From an uncultured Ezakiella sp. (GTDB taxonomy: Bacteria; Bacillota; Clostridia; Tissierellales; Peptoniphilaceae), in the NCBI RefSeq assembly GCF_943913045.1, contig NZ_CALTVH010000009.1:1-64000 (forward strand): DNA of 64,000 bases, in the 5' to 3' direction. The number at the start of each line of letters is the position of its first letter. The stretch's first letter is position 1. Positions 42,927-51,793 of the stretch are shown in pieces. The position numbers were made by a program, and so were the translations under genes. The notes under the pieces are model-generated. The model was not told the DNA's origin. It was given only the letters and a program-made list of their open reading frames with translations, and searched no databases.

Positions 42927-44756
42927 ATGGCAAAGCGTATAGAACCTGATTTAAAAAAGATAGGTGAATATTTAAGTTTAGATAAGGGGGTTAGTTTTAT
43001 AATTCCTGAGTATCAAAGAGCTTACTCATGGGAAGTTAAACAATGTGATAAACTCTGGCAGGATATAGAAGATTTTATTTTAGCAGGAGCTGAAGATCCA
43101 TATTTTTTTGGCACCATAATAATAAGCTGCGAAGATAAAGATAACAAGCTCAATCTAATTGATGGCCAACAAAGAACGACAACTTTTATTCTGCTTTTTA
43201 AAGCTCTGTTAATATGCTTGGAAGAGGCTATCGAAGATACCAAAACCTATGATAATCCTGAAAAATTGAAAAGAACTCTGGGCATGAAAAGAGATAGGCT
43301 TTTAAAAATCTTATATAAGGCTGAAGACGATGAAGTCTATGATATCATAGAAGATTTTTACAATCATGATAAAGAGGATATGTTAAATAACTTATCTATT
43401 AACGAACTTTACAAAGATGAACTCAGCATTATTTTAAATTCTAAAACTTTTGCTGAAGCTGAGAAAAAAGTTACAACAATTAAATACAAGCAAAAAGATA
43501 ATAAGTACACCAATTTCTTTAGAAACTTTAAGTATTTCTACAATAAACTTAAAGATTTGTCTCCAGAGGATTTAAATATTTTTGCTGACAATGTCCTTGA
43601 CAAGACAGAAATCATAGAAATCCGCAGCTGGAATGTTGAGCAAGCCATTACAATGTTCAACTCGCTAAATTCCGCAGGCATGCCTTTGCTCGATGCAGAT
43701 ATCATATCTGCTCAACTTTATTCTAAAGCTGTTAATGAAAAAGAGGACTTTATTAACAATTGGTCTGAACTTAAAAAAATAGTCTCAGACTTAGAAAAAA
43801 GCAATGTGGTAAATATAGACGACATACTCAAACAGTACATGTATATAAAACGCGCCATAGATAAAGAATATATATCTGAAGGTCAATCCGTTGATGTATC
43901 AACACCTGGTATTAGGAGATACTACACAGATTTAAATAAAAAACTTCTGGAAGATCCTTTGAGGCTAACCTCAAGATTTTTAAAGATAGCAAAAATCTGG
44001 GATAGAATAAAAGATTATTCCATAGTTCAGCTGGCCTTTAAATTTAATGAAAACATAAAAGTTTACTTAATCTCCTACTTGTACAGGTTTGAAGTGGACG
44101 AAATAAGTGAAAAACTAGTGTCAGACTTTATGAACCACCTACTTAGAATATTTGTAGTTCTTGAATTGGTAGACACGGGATTTTCAAGTGCTAGATTTAA
44201 ATCATTCTTATTTGGATTAAATACAAAGCTTGTAGATGAAAATATAGACCTTCAAAATATCCAATATGAAATAAAAACCCATATAGAAAAAAACTGGAAT
44301 AAAGCTGATCTAAAAGAAAGAGTATTAGATTACACAAAGAACCCTCTGGTATACCTGGATGAATACATTTACTGCAAAAAAGAAGGTAGGAAATTTATCT
44401 TGCCTGAAAAATACGAGATCGAGCATATAATGCCAAGAAGCGGCAGAAATATAGAGCAAATTAGAGAAGATGCAGGGCTCAACAAAAAAGAAGAATTTTT
44501 GGATATCGTCAATAAATTAGGAAACAAAATTCTCTTAGAAGACAATATCAATAGATCACTAGGAAACGAATGGTTTAGATCCAAAATCCAATCTTCAATA
44601 AAAGAAAAAGCTGGCTATAAAGACAGCGTGTTTTGTCTGCCAGTAAAGATCGCTGAAAAGTACGAGGATGACGACATGCCAAAATGGACAGTTGAGGACA
44701 TAAATAATAGAAATGAAGTTATTGCAGAAAATATAATGGACTTTATTTTTGAATAA
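42927..44756 (+). CDS. DUF262/DUF1524 protein (GmrSD-like)
   Basis: The 609-residue protein joins the two domains of GmrSD-type restriction enzymes, which cut modified phage DNA. The N-terminal DUF262 ParB/sulfiredoxin-like domain shows YQRAYSWEVKQCDKLWQDIEDF and the NTP-binding motif LIDGQQRTTTFILLF (about residues 73-87). The C-terminal DUF1524 His-Me nuclease shows YEIEHIMPRSGRN (about 493-505) and a later NKLGNKILLEDNIN. It is AT-rich compared with the genes before it and probably acquired. AAAGGAGG precedes the ATG. Confidence 0.85.
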   Translation: MAKRIEPDLKKIGEYLSLDKGVSFIIPEYQRAYSWEVKQCDKLWQDIEDFILAGAEDPYFFGTIIISCEDKDNKLNLIDGQQRTTTFILLFKALLICLEEAIEDTKTYDNPEKLKRTLGMKRDRLLKILYKAEDDEVYDIIEDFYNHDKEDMLNNLSINELYKDELSIILNSKTFAEAEKKVTTIKYKQKDNKYTNFFRNFKYFYNKLKDLSPEDLNIFADNVLDKTEIIEIRSWNVEQAITMFNSLNSAGMPLLDADIISAQLYSKAVNEKEDFINNWSELKKIVSDLEKSNVVNIDDILKQYMYIKRAIDKEYISEGQSVDVSTPGIRRYYTDLNKKLLEDPLRLTSRFLKIAKIWDRIKDYSIVQLAFKFNENIKVYLISYLYRFEVDEISEKLVSDFMNHLLRIFVVLELVDTGFSSARFKSFLFGLNTKLVDENIDLQNIQYEIKTHIEKNWNKADLKERVLDYTKNPLVYLDEYIYCKKEGRKFILPEKYEIEHIMPRSGRNIEQIREDAGLNKKEEFLDIVNKLGNKILLEDNINRSLGNEWFRSKIQSSIKEKAGYKDSVFCLPVKIAEKYEDDDMPKWTVEDINNRNEVIAENIMDFIFE

Positions 44757-44842
44757 TAAAATAGAGATACAATACAAGCTTAACACTTTAGCAAAGTTCT
44801 TGTAACAAGCTTAGTATATTATTAATATGAGGGGGTGGGGGT

Positions 44843-45076
44843 ATGAAAATTAGGTTTTTGGGTGAGTCAGATCCTATTTACTTATTGCACGGCAAGGTTT
44901 ATGATGTTATTAGTATTGAGAAGGAATGGTACAGGATTATTGACGAGGAGGGTGAGGATTATTTATATCCACCTGATATTTTTGAAATTGTTGATGATAG
45001 TCCTATAAAAAATATAGCAGAGAGTATGGAAAGCTTATATGAGAAAGAGTCAGAAACATATTATAAGGGGGTATGA
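44843..45076 (+). CDS. Small hypothetical protein paired with the SseB-like gene
   Basis: I do not recognise this acidic 77-residue product. The first 50 residues look like a small beta-barrel (RFLGESDPIYLLHGKVYDVIS, then WYRIIDEEGEDYLYPPDIFEIV), a pattern seen in short immunity-like proteins. A GGGGGTGGGGG run precedes the ATG. It ends two bases before the next gene, whose ribosome site lies inside it. Confidence 0.55.
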   Translation: MKIRFLGESDPIYLLHGKVYDVISIEKEWYRIIDEEGEDYLYPPDIFEIVDDSPIKNIAESMESLYEKESETYYKGV

Positions 45077-45078
45077 GC

Positions 45079-46179
45079 ATGAAGTATAGTGAAGTAGGTT
45101 TTAGAGCTTTTTATAATAATTTTATTGCTGTTCCACTTAAGGATAATCTGAAAGACCTAGTAGGAGATTTTCCTGGAGCAGATAAAGCAAATTATATTTT
45201 AACATATGGATACATTGATCACACAACAGGTTTAACGCTTGAAGTGTTGGCTGCTGCCTTTAAGGGTGATGAAGGTTTTCTCTTTGCAGCTGGAAACACA
45301 GAAATATCATTAAAGATTAGAATTGGATCTGTTATGGATGATGAATGTTTTTATTTTGATGATGAAGACGGGAAAATGTACAAAAGTTATGCAGACAAGA
45401 TAGAAAGCTTAAAAATCTATTATGCGGGAGATGAGGTGGAAGAATCTCGCAATATGCGTTTCTTAGATCCATCAAGAAGCCCAGAACATCCTGATGATTT
45501 ATTGGTGTATTTATTGAAAGATGAAAATGAACTTGAAGGGTGCTGGGTACGTATTGAAGCTTTAGGAGAACACAATATGATCGGAACCTTGCTCAATGAA
45601 CCTGACCAGGATTTTGATTGTCACGCAGGTGATAAAATTGAATTTTACGTGCAACAAAAAGATGATGAAGAAATAGTGCTATGGTCTAATATGAATACAA
45701 GTACAAGATTCACTGCTAAGGATTTAGAAGATGGAAGAGTCTTAGAAGCTGCCATCCACACTTTTCATGAAGAGCCTACTGAAAAACACTTGCTGGATAT
45801 CATGGCGATCTTAGCAGATAGCTATGTGTGGATTCCATGCAACACTATAATGAGCGATGCAGATCAAGCAAGATTGGCTGCTATGGATTTAAAAATTGGT
45901 GAAGAATTTACTTCTCATGATCAAATAAGATTGATTCCTGATGTATTACAAAGAGGAGATGAATTTTTCTTCCCTGTATTTTCTAATATAGAAGCAATGG
46001 GCGATTATGGAAATGGATTCTCCAAAGTCCAGAAGCATTTCTTGGAAGCGCTTGTGACTGCAAAAAATAATGAGAGGGACCTGGCAGGCATAGTTATAAA
46101 TGCTTTTTCGGAACCCTGTATACTAGATAAAGAATTATGGAATTTAGTCGAGGAAATGAAATCTCGAATTCAAAAATAA
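45079..46179 (+). CDS. SseB-domain protein with DUF2185/DUF2314-like middle
   Basis: The 366-residue soluble protein has three parts. The N-terminal 120 residues are unknown. A middle block GCWVRIEALGEHNMIGTLLNEPDQDF resembles DUF2314/DUF2185 domains. The C-terminal SseB-like domain (about 225-366) has WIPCNTIMS, FPVFSNIEAMGDYGNGFSKV and GIVINAFSEPCIL. Such combinations are common in polymorphic toxin/immunity neighbourhoods, but no toxin is seen here. I chose 45079 because the GGGGG site is seven bases upstream. The ATG at 45073 lies only one base after it. Confidence 0.65.
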   Translation: MKYSEVGFRAFYNNFIAVPLKDNLKDLVGDFPGADKANYILTYGYIDHTTGLTLEVLAAAFKGDEGFLFAAGNTEISLKIRIGSVMDDECFYFDDEDGKMYKSYADKIESLKIYYAGDEVEESRNMRFLDPSRSPEHPDDLLVYLLKDENELEGCWVRIEALGEHNMIGTLLNEPDQDFDCHAGDKIEFYVQQKDDEEIVLWSNMNTSTRFTAKDLEDGRVLEAAIHTFHEEPTEKHLLDIMAILADSYVWIPCNTIMSDADQARLAAMDLKIGEEFTSHDQIRLIPDVLQRGDEFFFPVFSNIEAMGDYGNGFSKVQKHFLEALVTAKNNERDLAGIVINAFSEPCILDKELWNLVEEMKSRIQK

Positions 46180-46309
46180 TATTAATATTTATTTTTATCA
46201 ATGATTAGAAATTTGCTTAAGCTAATAAGCAATCCTTAGAAATACATTTAAGAGTAAAAATTAAACTGTATTTAGATTTATTGGCAAATCAGAAGCGAGG
46301 ATATAAATT

Positions 46310-46650
46310 TTGAACATAGAAATTGATAAGAAATTTTTAATTTATGAAGCAGAAGATAATAAAGTTGTAGCAGATGTTCTCATTATGGATGAAAATATTT
46401 GGATGACTCAAAAACAAATGGCGCAAGTTTTTGATGTAGGGGTACCAGCTGTTAGCAAGCATCTAAGTAATATTTTTAATGAGGGAGAATTGGAAGAAAA
46501 TCGAACTGTTTCCAAAATGGAAATAGTTCAAAATGAAGGTAATAGAACTGTCAAGAGAGAAATATACTACTACAACGTAGAGCAATTATAGCTTTAGGTT
46601 ATAGAATTAATTAAAAAAAGCGACGAAATTTAGAAATGTTTATCAAATTA
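46310..46650 (+). pseudogene. Remnant of a RhuM-family gene
   Basis: The first 93 codons encode the N-terminus of a RhuM-family protein (VVADVLIMDENIWMTQKQMAQVFDVG and a KREIYYYNVEQ end). The frame then stops at 46589. A shifted frame continues with AIIALGYRIN, and another shift gives KKATKFRN, exactly the order in intact relatives (YNVDAIIAVGYRVNSKKATQFR). The remaining two thirds of the gene are absent. RhuM proteins are mobile-island associated. Confidence 0.75.
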
Positions 46651-46661
46651 AAATAAAAACG

Positions 46662-46692
46662 ATACAAAGGTCTTAAATCAAGGCCTTTGTAT
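46662..46692. terminator. Possible terminator or hairpin upstream of riboswitch 2
   Basis: ATACAAAGG and CCTTTGTAT pair with a 13-base loop. The T-run is weak on both strands, so termination is uncertain. Confidence 0.4.
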
Positions 46693-46699
46693 TTAACAC

Positions 46700-46728
46700 T
46701 TGAAAAAATTTTTATGTTGTGATACCAT
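46700..46728 (+). promoter_or_regulatory. Promoter of the second corrinoid-type importer operon
   Basis: TTGAAA (46700-46705) and TACCAT (46723-46728) are 17 bases apart and precede the riboswitch by about 40 bases. Confidence 0.45.
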
Positions 46729-46767
46729 TAATTTACAATCAAATACAATTTTAGGTTTAATTTATTA

Positions 46768-46930
46768 ATTAAAATGGGAAATAGGTTTAAAGCCTATACA
46801 GCCCCCGCTACTGTAAAGATGACGAAAGCCAATTATATCCACCAGTTTATTGGGAAGGATGGCAAGTAGGACGAATCTAAGTCAGGATACCTGCCTAAAA
46901 TTTATAAATGTCTTCGGTGGGAAGAATAGT
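46768..46930 (+). ncRNA. Cobalamin riboswitch 2
   Basis: The aptamer blocks are CAGCCCCCGCTACTGTAA (46799-46816), GGGAAGGATGGC, AAGTCAGGATACCTGCC (about 46879-46895) and CTTCGGTGGGAAG (about 46912-46924). It lies upstream of a complete ABC importer, so the operon should be repressed by corrinoid. Confidence 0.93.
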
Positions 46931-46940
46931 TTTTATATTA

Positions 46941-46972
46941 ATAACTCCTATTCTTTATGGAGTTTTTTTATT
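46941..46972 (+). terminator. Riboswitch 2 terminator (expression platform)
   Basis: AACTCC (46943-46948) and GGAGTT (46959-46964) pair and are followed by TTTTTT. AAGAATAG (46922-46929), at the aptamer's 3' edge, can pair with CTATTCTT (46948-46955) and could compete, giving transcriptional control. Confidence 0.75.
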
Positions 46973-47026
46973 TTATTTTTCCTATTAGACAATTTAAATA
47001 CTTTTAAGGAGAGTGGTAAAATTATT

Positions 47027-48070
47027 TTGAAAAAGAAATTTGTTTATTTGATTACCCTAATTTTAGTTTTATTTCTATCACTTGGATGTTCAAATAAAGA
47101 GAGCAAAACAATAGGCAATCTTACAAATATTAAAAACCAAAAAATTGTAGGTAAGATGTCTGTTGAAGGGGGAAGCTACCCAAAAACAATAAAAGATTAT
47201 CAAGGTGAGGAGGTGACTTTGGAAAAGCCTTTTGAGAGAGCAGCTGTTTTATCAGCAACGCCATTAAATATTTGGTATGACTTAGGAGGGAAATCTATTT
47301 GTACTTCTGAAATTTCTGAAAATGTAAAATTAATACCAGAGTATAAAGATGAAATTACTAAATTGCCAAAAGTTGGAAGAGTATTTTCAATTAATATGGA
47401 AGCTGTAATTGAACAAGAACCTGATTTAATAATTGCCCAGGTTGGAACACAAAGCACCCAAGCAAAAAAATTTCGAGATATGGGAATTAATACAATTACA
47501 ACATATGTAAAAACATTTGAAGATGTAATTAATACTTATGATACTTTTGGGAAGATATTAAACAATGAAGAAAAAGCAAATGAAAAAATAGAATACTTGA
47601 TTAGTCAAAAGGAACTATTAGAAAGTAAAGCTCCCAAAAATGGAGATTCAATTGTTATCTTATATGTTACAGGAAATGGAATAAGTGTAAAATTAGATAA
47701 TAGTATAGCAGGAGATGTTGCAAAAATTTTAGGATTAAAAAACATTGCAAGTGATTTAAAACCTGACTCTATAGGATCAGAAAACACGCCATTAGACATA
47801 GAATATATAGTTGAAAGCAACCCAGATTATGTTTTAGTTACTAGTATGGTAGAAAGCAATGAAGAAGCTATTAAAATTATGGAGGAAGAATTTAATAATA
47901 ATCCTATTTGGTCAGGAGTAGAGGCAATCAAAGAAAATAAAGTAATATATTTACCACAACAATATTTTTTATTTAATGCTGGCCCCTATTATGACGAAGC
48001 AATTGAATATATGGCAATGAGTATTTATCCTGAAATTTATGGCAATGTGAGGGATAAATATGAAAAATGA
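47027..48070 (+). CDS. ABC importer substrate-binding lipoprotein (corrinoid type)
   Basis: The 347-residue product has a lipoprotein signal (LILVLFLSLGC, cysteine about 18) and a type III binding-protein domain (ERAAVLSATPLNIWYDLGGK, VGRVFSINMEAVIEQEPDLIIAQVG, PLDIEYIVESNPDYVLVTS). I place the start at the TTG at 47027, since the signal peptide begins there. Upstream codons would read through the riboswitch terminator. The riboswitch points to a corrinoid or related tetrapyrrole ligand. Codon use is far more AT-rich than in neighbouring core genes. Confidence 0.82.
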   Translation: MKKKFVYLITLILVLFLSLGCSNKESKTIGNLTNIKNQKIVGKMSVEGGSYPKTIKDYQGEEVTLEKPFERAAVLSATPLNIWYDLGGKSICTSEISENVKLIPEYKDEITKLPKVGRVFSINMEAVIEQEPDLIIAQVGTQSTQAKKFRDMGINTITTYVKTFEDVINTYDTFGKILNNEEKANEKIEYLISQKELLESKAPKNGDSIVILYVTGNGISVKLDNSIAGDVAKILGLKNIASDLKPDSIGSENTPLDIEYIVESNPDYVLVTSMVESNEEAIKIMEEEFNNNPIWSGVEAIKENKVIYLPQQYFLFNAGPYYDEAIEYMAMSIYPEIYGNVRDKYEK

Positions 48071-49055
48071 AATTGATTTACGTGACAAAAAATTCTTTAA
48101 AATAGGTATAATGATTCTATTACTTGTATTATGTATAGTTGGATTCTTTTATGGCAATATAAAAGGCACAATGGAAGTAAGTATTAAAAGAATAATTCAA
48201 GTCATAAAAATTAATGACAATTCACCACAAAGAAATGTAATTTGGAATATTAGATTACCAAGAATGATTTTATCTTTATTAGTAGGTGCCAATTTAGCAG
48301 TAAGTGGAGCAATTTTGCAAGGTGTAATGAAAAATCCTCTGGCAGACCCAGGAATAATTGGAATAAGTAGTGGTGCGGGATTGTTTGGAATTGCAGTTAT
48401 CGTAGTTTTTCCACATTTACAAGGAATGATTACAATATTTGCTTTTATAGGGGCGATGTTAGCAGCAATTATTATTTACTCTTTAGCATGGAAAGGCGGA
48501 GTACAACCTATAAGAATAGTACTTGCTGGAGTTGCAGTGTCTGCATTATTTGGCGCAGGAATATCTGCAATGTTAGTATTTTATAGTGATAGAGTCCATG
48601 GAGCCTTAGCATTTATGAGCGGATCATTAAGTGCAAAATCTTGGCCAGAAGTCTTAACAATTTTGCCCTATTCACTTATTGGAATTTTAATTGCAATAAT
48701 ATTTTCAGAAAAAATGAATATTTTAATTTTAGGAGATGATGTAGCCAGGTCATTGGGACTAGAAGTAGAAAAAACTAGACTAGGATTTACAGCCTTAGCT
48801 TCGTTATTAGCTGCATCAGCCGTAAGTGTTGTGGGTCTACTTGGATTTATTGGATTAATTGTACCCCACAGTATACGTCTAATACTTGGGAATGATTATA
48901 AAATTATGATACCAGCATCAGCACTTTTGGGAGGGGCATTATTATCATTTAGTGATACATTTTCAAGGACAATTTTAAGTCCTATTGAAATCCCTGTAGG
49001 TATTATTATGGCAGCAATAGGTGCTCCATTTTTCCTATACTTACTGAGGCGATAA
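48060..49055 (+). CDS. ABC importer permease (BtuC/FecCD family)
   Basis: The 331-residue multi-helix permease shows LQGVMKNPLADPGIIGISSGAG (about residue 88) and GFIGLIVPHSIRLILGNDYK (about 260). It overlaps the binding-protein gene by 11 bases and precedes the ATPase by one base. Family members carry vitamin B12, haem or ferric siderophores. Confidence 0.9.
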   Translation: MKNEIDLRDKKFFKIGIMILLLVLCIVGFFYGNIKGTMEVSIKRIIQVIKINDNSPQRNVIWNIRLPRMILSLLVGANLAVSGAILQGVMKNPLADPGIIGISSGAGLFGIAVIVVFPHLQGMITIFAFIGAMLAAIIIYSLAWKGGVQPIRIVLAGVAVSALFGAGISAMLVFYSDRVHGALAFMSGSLSAKSWPEVLTILPYSLIGILIAIIFSEKMNILILGDDVARSLGLEVEKTRLGFTALASLLAASAVSVVGLLGFIGLIVPHSIRLILGNDYKIMIPASALLGGALLSFSDTFSRTILSPIEIPVGIIMAAIGAPFFLYLLRR

Positions 49056-49056
49056 T

Positions 49057-49860
49057 ATGTCAATATTAAAATGTATAGATTTACAAATTAAATACAAAGA
49101 TAAAGTAATTCTTGAAAACATAAATTTAGAAATAGAAAAAGGAAAGATTTATTCAATAATTGGACCTAATGGTAGTGGGAAATCGACATTAATTAAGGCT
49201 ATGACAGGATTTTTAAAGCCAAGTAAAGGAACAGTTTTATTAAATAATAATAATATTTCTAAAATGAAAAACAAAGAAATAGCTAGAAATATCGCTGTAT
49301 TAAATCAAAATAATAATGAATTTATAGATTTGACAGTACAGGAATTGGTGTCCTATGGTAGATACGCCCATAAACCTTTTTTAGGTAAAAATACTTCAGA
49401 AGATGAGAAAATAATAAATTGGGCAATTAAAATAAATAGCTTGGAACAACTTGTGAATCGCAGAATAAGCAATCTTTCTGGAGGAGAAAGACAACGAGCA
49501 TGGATTGCAATGAGTATCTGCCAAAAGCCCGAAATATTAATTTTAGATGAACCAACTACCTTTCTTGATATTTCATATCAATTGGAGATCTTAGAATTAA
49601 TAAAAAACTTAAATTCAAAAGAAGATCTAACTATCGTCATGGTATTGCATGATATTAATCAAGCAATAAAATATTCCGATGCAGTTATTGTATTAAAAAA
49701 TAAAAACATTATCACAAAAAGCATCAATCAAAACAATATAAACAAAACTATATTAGATGAAGTGTTTAATGTTGAAAGCAAAATAATAAAATCTGATGAT
49801 ATAGATGAAAATTTATATTATCCAATAAAAAAAAGAAAAGAGGTAATAAACAATGAATAA
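49057..49860 (+). CDS. ABC importer ATPase (BtuD/FecE type)
   Basis: The 267-residue ATPase has Walker A GPNGSGKST, signature LSGGERQRAWIAM, Walker B ILILDEPTTFLD and the switch histidine VLHD. All catalytic motifs are intact. An eight-base overlap couples it to the small lipoprotein gene that follows. Confidence 0.92.
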   Translation: MSILKCIDLQIKYKDKVILENINLEIEKGKIYSIIGPNGSGKSTLIKAMTGFLKPSKGTVLLNNNNISKMKNKEIARNIAVLNQNNNEFIDLTVQELVSYGRYAHKPFLGKNTSEDEKIINWAIKINSLEQLVNRRISNLSGGERQRAWIAMSICQKPEILILDEPTTFLDISYQLEILELIKNLNSKEDLTIVMVLHDINQAIKYSDAVIVLKNKNIITKSINQNNINKTILDEVFNVESKIIKSDDIDENLYYPIKKRKEVINNE

Positions 49861-50395
49861 AAAAATCGCATTAATATTAGCATTAATAATGGTATTTGGT
49901 ATTTCAGGATGTGGCAAAAAAACAGAGGTGAAAGAAACAACAGAGGTGAAAGACACAACAGAAGTTACAGAAAATGAAAAGGAAGTAGTTTCTACAAAAG
50001 AAGATTTAGAAAATATTGATACTACAGCCAATATTTTAGATTCAGAAGGTATGGTTACGGAAGCTAAGCTTAATGACAAAACCGTTATGTTTAAGCCGGC
50101 AGATAAAGAAGGTAACACAGGAGAAGACTATTTTAAGTTTGACTTTAGTAATAATACTTTAGAAAAATATAAATATGTTTCAGCGATGCAGTCAGGTTAT
50201 AAATATTTTTATGATTTAAAAGAAGGAAAATTATTAAAAGTTGAAAATCAAGATGGAGAAGATAAAACTGAATCTTTAAAATCCGCAGGAAGATTTGATG
50301 GAGCAGAAGAAACAATAAAAGAAGAAATCAAGACATTAGAAGAATATTTCAAGATATTAAACAATGAAACTATGGAAGAATATTTAAATAATTAA
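49853..50395 (+). CDS. Small lipoprotein of unknown function in the importer operon
   Basis: The 180-residue product has a lipoprotein signal (LIMVFGISGC, cysteine 20) and a short repeat of KETTEVKDTTEVTE. An acidic domain of mixed beta strands follows (FKPADKEGNTGEDYFKFDF). I do not recognise a family. Its place between the ATPase and the radical SAM gene suggests an accessory role in capture or handling of the imported compound. Confidence 0.6.
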   Translation: MNKKIALILALIMVFGISGCGKKTEVKETTEVKDTTEVTENEKEVVSTKEDLENIDTTANILDSEGMVTEAKLNDKTVMFKPADKEGNTGEDYFKFDFSNNTLEKYKYVSAMQSGYKYFYDLKEGKLLKVENQDGEDKTESLKSAGRFDGAEETIKEEIKTLEEYFKILNNETMEEYLNN

Positions 50396-50398
50396 GAC

Positions 50399-51661
50399 AT
50401 GGATTATAACATATTTACAAGATATACAAATAGACAAAAAAGCCATAAGATGAGTCCGATGAGTGGAAGATTTAAGCCAGAAAGGACTGATTTTAAAACT
50501 GCATTTAATGAAAAAATAAAAACTAATGACAATGTAATATATATCAATATACCTTTTTGCAATAAAATTTGTTCGTTTTGCAATATGAATAGAAAACATA
50601 GTAAGAATTTAGATGATTATGAAAAATTATTAATAAAAAATATTGAAGTTATTGGAAAAACCGAAGCTGCAAAAAGCACTACAATAGAATCAATATATTT
50701 CGGTGGGGGAACTCCTACAGTGTTGTCATCTAAATCTCTAGTAAATATTTTACAAGCATTAAAAAAGAATTTTAACCTCAATAATACTTGTGAAATATCC
50801 ATAGAGTCTACAATATCAGAATTGACTCCAGAAAAATTATCAATATTAATGGAAAATGGTGTCAATCGAATTAGCGTAGGAATTCAAAGTTTTACAGAAA
50901 AAGGGCGAAAATTTTTTAAAAGACAAGGCGATCCTGAGTTTGCTATGCAAAGAATTAAAGATTATTTAGACTTAGGATTTAAAGGGGTAAATATAGATAT
51001 TATATATAATTACCATGGTCAAACTTTAGAAGATTTACAGTATGATATTGATATTATATCTAAATTAGATATAGCAGGGTTTTCCTTTTATTCTTTAGTA
51101 ATTGGAGATGATTCTAATTTAAATAATATTTTAAATGATAAAGATAAAGCAGAAATTAATGATGTGAATAGAGATTTTAGTTTCTTTGATAAACTTACAA
51201 CAGAATGTAAGAAAAATGGATATGAATTTTTTGAACTAACTAAAATGATTAAACCTGGAAGAGATGAATATAAATATATTAAACAAAGATATAAACAAAA
51301 AACAACATTTCCAATTGGAGCAGGGGCAGGAGGAAGAATAAATACTAGTTTAATAAGAAATCCAGTAGATATCGAAGAATATAGGCAGTTATTAAATGAT
51401 TTCGACAATCAAAAAACCATTAAATACACAGAAGATTATTTAAAATTTAATTTGGCATTAAGAACAATCCAATTTGGATATATAGATTTAAATCTTTATC
51501 CATTGAGATTAAAAGAAAGGATATTTGAATTTTGTAAATCTTTAAAAAAAGACAATTTAGTTATTCAAAAAGGCGAGATATTCTTGTTAAATCAACTAGG
51601 AATTTTTTGGGGTAATAATATTGAAGAAGAATTAGAAGAATATCTGAATGAAATTTGGTGA
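50399..51661 (+). CDS. HemN/HutW/ChuW-like radical SAM enzyme
   Basis: The 420-residue protein has the CxxxCxxC cluster motif in YINIPFCNKICSFCNM (about residues 49-64). IYFGGGTPTVLSS, RISVGIQSFTEKGRKFFKRQG and GVNIDIIYNYHGQT follow, all as in the HemN family. The residues after the cluster resemble the HutW/ChuW branch, which opens haem anaerobically by methyl transfer, more than HemN or HemW. It is the last gene of a cobalamin-riboswitch operon, so a tetrapyrrole, perhaps a corrinoid, is the likely substrate. The reaction is unknown. Confidence 0.78.
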   Translation: MDYNIFTRYTNRQKSHKMSPMSGRFKPERTDFKTAFNEKIKTNDNVIYINIPFCNKICSFCNMNRKHSKNLDDYEKLLIKNIEVIGKTEAAKSTTIESIYFGGGTPTVLSSKSLVNILQALKKNFNLNNTCEISIESTISELTPEKLSILMENGVNRISVGIQSFTEKGRKFFKRQGDPEFAMQRIKDYLDLGFKGVNIDIIYNYHGQTLEDLQYDIDIISKLDIAGFSFYSLVIGDDSNLNNILNDKDKAEINDVNRDFSFFDKLTTECKKNGYEFFELTKMIKPGRDEYKYIKQRYKQKTTFPIGAGAGGRINTSLIRNPVDIEEYRQLLNDFDNQKTIKYTEDYLKFNLALRTIQFGYIDLNLYPLRLKERIFEFCKSLKKDNLVIQKGEIFLLNQLGIFWGNNIEEELEEYLNEIW

Positions 51662-51698
51662 TTTATATCGTCCCCCAAGAAAGATATATAATTATATA

Positions 51699-51727
51699 AA
51701 AAGTCCTACATTTTGTAGGACTTTTAT
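51699..51727 (+). terminator. Terminator of the riboswitch 2 operon
   Basis: AAAAGTCCTACA and TGTAGGACTTTT form a 12-bp stem with a three-base loop. The stem itself supplies the T-run. Confidence 0.85.
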
Positions 51728-51793
51728 CATATTTACTTTACATGACACTTGTGGTAAAATTTATATATAGTAATATATAGGAGGATTTATATT

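Noticed and set aside
44843..46179. Toxin-immunity pair
   Set aside because: SseB-like and small beta proteins occur in such loci, but no toxin domain or secretion signal is visible.
42927..46650. Complete mobile element or prophage
   Set aside because: No integrase, transposase, terminal repeats or phage structural genes were found around the accessory genes.
46850..47026. N-terminal extension of the binding protein at 47027
   Set aside because: It would read through the riboswitch aptamer and terminator, and the signal peptide starts at the TTG at 47027.
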